Source: Bacteroidales bacterium
Lineage (GTDB): Bacteria > Bacteroidota > Bacteroidia > Bacteroidales > Muribaculaceae
Direction of reading: 5' to 3'
DNA: 16,999 nt
Assembly: GCA_004557565.1 (NCBI GenBank)
Contig: SFGS01000054.1
Location: forward strand, 1 to 16,999
Under the pieces are notes generated by a model, which was not told where the DNA came from, did no database searches, and worked only from the letters and a program-made list of their open reading frames with translations. Numbering within the stretch: the first letter of the stretch is position 1; each line of letters opens with the position of its first letter. Shown here in pieces: positions 13,849 to 16,999 of this stretch. The position numbers and the translations under genes were made by a program.

Positions 13849-16671
13849 ATGATGAAGAAGATATTATTGGTGGTGTGCGCTTTGATGCTGGCGGTGCCAT
13901 CGAAAGCTGTGCTGAACGAGAAAAATCTTGACGAGACTCTGGTAGTGCTTCGTGGCGAGCTCGACCAGGCCATCAAGAAGCAGCAGCAGAACATGGCGCG
14001 GTACCGCCAGTATACCGCGAGTCAGAAGAAAACGCTGAAATCTACTATGGACCGGTGTGGCGAGGTGTCGCTGATGCTGTATTCGCAAAATCCCGATTAT
14101 GTGTTCGACCTCACTTACGCCTGCAATGAGGCCACGGAACTGTATCGCAACTTTATGACGGTCAACAAAAAGCCATACGACCTGATTAATGCTCGAATCA
14201 CCAGTGAAATCAAGCGTTACGATGGACTGATTTTCAGTTTGAAATGTCTGCCGCCTGCCTTGATTCAAATGAAAGGCAAACGCCGACTTCACACGCCCGA
14301 CACGCTTTCGCTTTCCGCCCAAGCCGATCGTGCCGCATGTATTCAAAGCGCTATGCAACTTCGCGACAATATTGTGAAAACGCAGCGTCTGATTACTGCA
14401 GACAGCATCGCTTTCTCGCACGTGTCAACCATTTTGGGGAAACTGAACACCTATGCGCAAAAGCGCTACGACGATATTCAAAGTTCTATTTTCCGTGACA
14501 ACGGTAGCACTTATTTCGAGATTTTGGGCAATTTCGGCCACAACATCGACCGGGCCAAGCTCGATGTGACCAACAAATACAACCTTGGCAATGAATCGCG
14601 CTTTGCCAAGAGCCAGTGGCGAGGCTCCGTGATTGTGGGCTTCGTAATCTTTGTGGTCTTTTATCTTGTGTTGTCGTTTGTTTTGGGCTTTTTGCTTACC
14701 AAGTTGCTCTATTACGTTTTGAAGAGGTTGAAGTGGGTTAACTTCGGCACCAATGAGGTGCGTGCGATGCGTTTTGCGAAAATGGACAAAATCAAGCCCG
14801 CTGTGATGTTTGCCATGGCGGCATTGCTGTTTGTGGTCACCATCATGCTGCTGCGCGGCCGCCTTTACAACAATTTCTTCATCATGGCATCGCACCTGTT
14901 GGTGGATTATGCCGTGCTGCTGGTAGCCATCACCTTTTCGCTGCTGCTTCGCTTGCGCTACAATCAGATGAGGCACGGCTTCTGCGTGTATATGCCAATG
15001 CTGGTGCTTGGTTTGGTGATTATTCTTTTCCGCATCGTGTTTATTCCGAATAGCGTGGTCAACTTGGTGTTTCCACCCATCGTGCTGTTTTTCCTCGTAT
15101 GGCAATGGCGCGCCGTTCGCCGTCACTCCGGCAAACTGCGTGAGAGCGAAACCATTGCCGCCGATGCTGAAGAGCAATCAGAAGAAGATGACGAGACCGA
15201 CGACGATGATGGCGTGGTGATAGAGGTGAACGAGGCAGAGGAGCGAAGGAAAGAGCGCACCATCAGAAAGCAGATTGAAGCTCTCGTGGCCGACGACACC
15301 ATTGTGGCAAAGGGGTTGGCATCGGTGCTCAAAGTTCGCAAGAAGGCGCCATCGCAAGCAGAAATCGACGATCCGCTCACTTCCGAGCCACAGTTGCCGC
15401 AGACCGATCGCATTTATGCGTGGCTCTCGTTTGCTGTGATACTGATAGCCACCTTGCTCACTTGGTTTGGCCGCACTTTGATGTCGGTAGAGGTGGTGAT
15501 TTGGTGGTTGTTCCAGCTCACAGCCATTCAAGGCGTGATTGCGTTGTTCCGACTGCTCGACATCTACGAGAAGGCGCGTCTCTACGACACCCTGCGCGCT
15601 GGTGGCGCAAAATTGAGCGAGATAGCCCAGGGTTTGCGCAATGGCGACTACATTTATCGCACTTGGTTTTTCGACTTCATTCACATGGCATTTGTGCCCA
15701 TCACCGGTGCCTACACGCTACTGCTCAGCATTTGGCTGGCCGCCAACGTGTTCAACCTGTCGGAAACGTGCCGCGACATATTCCTTTATAATTTCTTCGA
15801 CATTCCGAATGTCATCCAGCTCTCGATAGCCAAATTGGTGGTTTTGGCGGCGGCGTTCTTCCTGTTCCGTTATTTCAACTATCTGTTCAAGGCGTTGTTC
15901 CGCTTCTTCAGTTATCGACGTTTGCGTCGCAAGACGGGTAAAGAAACGGTGCGACCCAACGAAATTAACCTCACTTTGGGTTATAATGTGATAGGTATCA
16001 TCGTGTGGGGACTTTTCGTGATTTTGGCATTTATTTTGCTCAAGATTCCGAAATCGGGCATTTCGCTCGTCACGGCAGGTCTGGCAACTGGTATCGGTTT
16101 TGCAATGAAGGACTTGCTCAACAACTTCTTCTATGGCATATCGCTGATGGCTGGCCGTCTGCGTGTGGGCGACTGGATTGAGTGCGATGGCGTGCAAGGA
16201 AAGGTGGAGAGCATCACTTACCAGAGTGTGCAGGTGGTCACCAACGACAACTGCGTGATGTCGTTCCTCAACTCCACATTATTTGCCAACAATTTCCGTA
16301 ACCTTACGCGCAACAATTCCTACGAGTTGATAAAAGTGCCTGTTGGCGTTGCGTACGGCGTGAATGTGGAGCAAGTGCGCAAAATTTTGCGTGATGCGGT
16401 GCTGCGCCTGCAATATACCGACAAGTACGGCCGCAATGTGATGGACATGCACAATGGACACGATGTGCTGGTGCTTTTTAGCGATTTTGGCGACAGCAGC
16501 GTGAATTTGAATGTTGCCATTTGGGTGCTCGTTGTGGAAAAAGTGAAATTTATTGCTCATGTGAAGGAGGTGATTTACCAAACTCTTCAAGAGCATAACA
16601 TCGAAATTCCGTTCCCGCAGCAAGATGTTTACATCAAAGAACTGCCAAATAACGGCACCGAGAAAAAATAG
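13849..16671 (+). CDS. large MscS-family mechanosensitive ion channel
   Basis: The product is a 940-residue inner-membrane channel, expected to open under membrane tension during osmotic downshock. A signal peptide (1-20) leads to a mostly helical periplasmic region (21-255). Four or more hydrophobic segments follow (about 260-293, 316-336, 343-370, 380-420). An acidic, charged cytoplasmic linker comes next (about 425-520, with EEQSEEDDETDDDD), then further membrane segments (about 522-570, 612-636, 655-685, 712-732). The pore helix and beta domain are typical of MscS: GLATGIGFAMKDLLNNFFYGI (744-764) and RVGDWIECDGVQGKVESI (772-789), with the family C-terminus IPFPQQDVYIK (920-930). The size and extra helices place it with the long MscK/MscM-like members, although the acidic linker splits the helices unusually. 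A second ATG at 13852 is an equal start. A hairpin terminator follows 27 nt after the stop. Confidence 0.92.
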   Translation: MMKKILLVVCALMLAVPSKAVLNEKNLDETLVVLRGELDQAIKKQQQNMARYRQYTASQKKTLKSTMDRCGEVSLMLYSQNPDYVFDLTYACNEATELYRNFMTVNKKPYDLINARITSEIKRYDGLIFSLKCLPPALIQMKGKRRLHTPDTLSLSAQADRAACIQSAMQLRDNIVKTQRLITADSIAFSHVSTILGKLNTYAQKRYDDIQSSIFRDNGSTYFEILGNFGHNIDRAKLDVTNKYNLGNESRFAKSQWRGSVIVGFVIFVVFYLVLSFVLGFLLTKLLYYVLKRLKWVNFGTNEVRAMRFAKMDKIKPAVMFAMAALLFVVTIMLLRGRLYNNFFIMASHLLVDYAVLLVAITFSLLLRLRYNQMRHGFCVYMPMLVLGLVIILFRIVFIPNSVVNLVFPPIVLFFLVWQWRAVRRHSGKLRESETIAADAEEQSEEDDETDDDDGVVIEVNEAEERRKERTIRKQIEALVADDTIVAKGLASVLKVRKKAPSQAEIDDPLTSEPQLPQTDRIYAWLSFAVILIATLLTWFGRTLMSVEVVIWWLFQLTAIQGVIALFRLLDIYEKARLYDTLRAGGAKLSEIAQGLRNGDYIYRTWFFDFIHMAFVPITGAYTLLLSIWLAANVFNLSETCRDIFLYNFFDIPNVIQLSIAKLVVLAAAFFLFRYFNYLFKALFRFFSYRRLRRKTGKETVRPNEINLTLGYNVIGIIVWGLFVILAFILLKIPKSGISLVTAGLATGIGFAMKDLLNNFFYGISLMAGRLRVGDWIECDGVQGKVESITYQSVQVVTNDNCVMSFLNSTLFANNFRNLTRNNSYELIKVPVGVAYGVNVEQVRKILRDAVLRLQYTDKYGRNVMDMHNGHDVLVLFSDFGDSSVNLNVAIWVLVVEKVKFIAHVKEVIYQTLQEHNIEIPFPQQDVYIKELPNNGTEKK

Positions 16672-16697
16672 CTAAAAATTCGTTTTCTATATTATAT

Positions 16698-16736
16698 AAT
16701 GTGTGGGTCGCGGGGTGGCTCGCACATTGCTTTTTT
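16698..16736 (+). terminator. intrinsic terminator of the channel gene
   Basis: AATGTGTG (16698-16705) pairs with CGCACATT (16721-16728) as 8 bp with one G-U. GC-rich sequence fills the loop, and TTGC and six T (16731-16736) follow. It lies 27 nt past the stop codon of the MscS-family gene. Confidence 0.75.
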
Positions 16737-16840
16737 GGGGCGGTTTTGGCGTGTGAAAAATTTTTTTTGGTGTAAGTGGTTGGGCGCCAGTGGTGTGTGA
16801 AAATCTGTGAAAATTTGTTTGAATTTTTCCTGTGAAATAT

Positions 16841-16871
16841 TTTGTCAGTTCGGCAAATAGCAGTACCTTTG
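16841..16871 (+). promoter_or_regulatory. first of two tandem strong promoters
   Basis: TTTG (16841-16844), 19 nt, then TACCTTTG (16864-16871), followed by CAACCGC, gives an excellent consensus promoter with a transcription start near 16876. It points out of the window, so the gene it serves is not visible. The 100 nt between it and the preceding terminator (16737-16840) show only G/T-rich low-complexity sequence. Confidence 0.8.
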
Positions 16872-16882
16872 CAACCGCAAAA

Positions 16883-16916
16883 GGGAAAACGACCCTGGCT
16901 GACGCTCCGACGGAGC
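16883..16916 (+). other. short leader with two small hairpins between the tandem promoters
   Basis: GGG (16883-16885) can pair with CCC (16893-16895), and GCTCC (16904-16908) with GGAGC (16912-16916) around GAC. They would lie at the very 5' end of the RNA from the first promoter. The AAAAAAG after them (16925-16931) is A-rich, not T-rich, so they are not terminators for the plus strand. Confidence 0.35.
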
Positions 16917-16954
16917 CCACCGCTGAAAAAAGTTTTCAAAAAAATGCTTGAAAA

Positions 16955-16986
16955 TTTGCACAGTTCAAAAAATGGTCGTAACTTTG
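16955..16986 (+). promoter_or_regulatory. second of two tandem strong promoters
   Basis: TTTG (16955-16958), 20 nt, then TAACTTTG (16979-16986), followed by CATCGC, is again a full consensus match. Its GTCGTAACTTTGCA block closely resembles, from memory, the strong housekeeping promoter of the BT1311 sigma-factor gene in Bacteroides thetaiotaomicron. The transcribed gene lies beyond the window. Confidence 0.85.
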
Positions 16987-16999
16987 CATCGCTTTTGGC

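Overview
The window looks like a chromosomal segment of an anaerobic member of the Bacteroidales (Prevotellaceae/Muribaculaceae-like). Evidence: promoters of the Bacteroidetes type (TTTG, 19-20 nt, TAnnTTTG) stand before several genes. Start codons lack obvious Shine-Dalgarno sequences. Two secreted proteins end in type IX secretion (T9SS)-style tails, and an oxygen-sensitive class III ribonucleotide reductase is present. No tRNA, rRNA, CRISPR array, transposase or phage gene was seen.

Layout. Every gene in the left half (185-7870) is on the minus strand and every gene in the right half (8658-16671) is on the plus strand, diverging from a 787-bp spacer. The minus-strand set, in transcription order, is nrdD (anaerobic ribonucleotide reductase), nrdG (its radical-SAM activase), a secreted beta-propeller protein, and a large secreted multidomain protein with a choice-of-anchor J module. 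A bidirectional hairpin terminator follows the last one. The plus-strand set is a DUF1846/UPF0371 protein, lgt (prolipoprotein diacylglyceryl transferase), an unrecognised lipoprotein, an iron-sulfur flavoprotein of the NADPH-dependent FMN reductase fold, a small AlaX-like tRNA-editing protein, and a 940-residue MscS-family channel with its own terminator. The window ends with two tandem strong promoters firing right into sequence outside it.

How the genes relate. nrdD and nrdG form one functional pair that makes dNTPs without oxygen. lgt makes the lipid modification needed by the lipoprotein immediately downstream, but that lipoprotein has its own promoter. The iron-sulfur flavoprotein, AlaX-like protein and channel are closely spaced and may be co-transcribed. 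The two T9SS-tailed proteins are probably displayed or released at the cell surface.

The least ordinary signal is in the spacers. Three of them (5538-5656, 8221-8291, 12488-12600) carry arrays of a 7/8-nt purine-rich unit, AGAAGTT(A). In two copies, and in altered form in the third, the array ends in the same non-repetitive cap, AGACGATGGCTTTG. This looks like a dispersed intergenic repeat family rather than chance low complexity. Next to the third copy lie two other short tandem arrays and an 18-bp-arm hairpin. The large divergent spacer also holds two GC-rich stem-loops. No clear new multi-gene system is visible; the repeat family is the best candidate for something undescribed.
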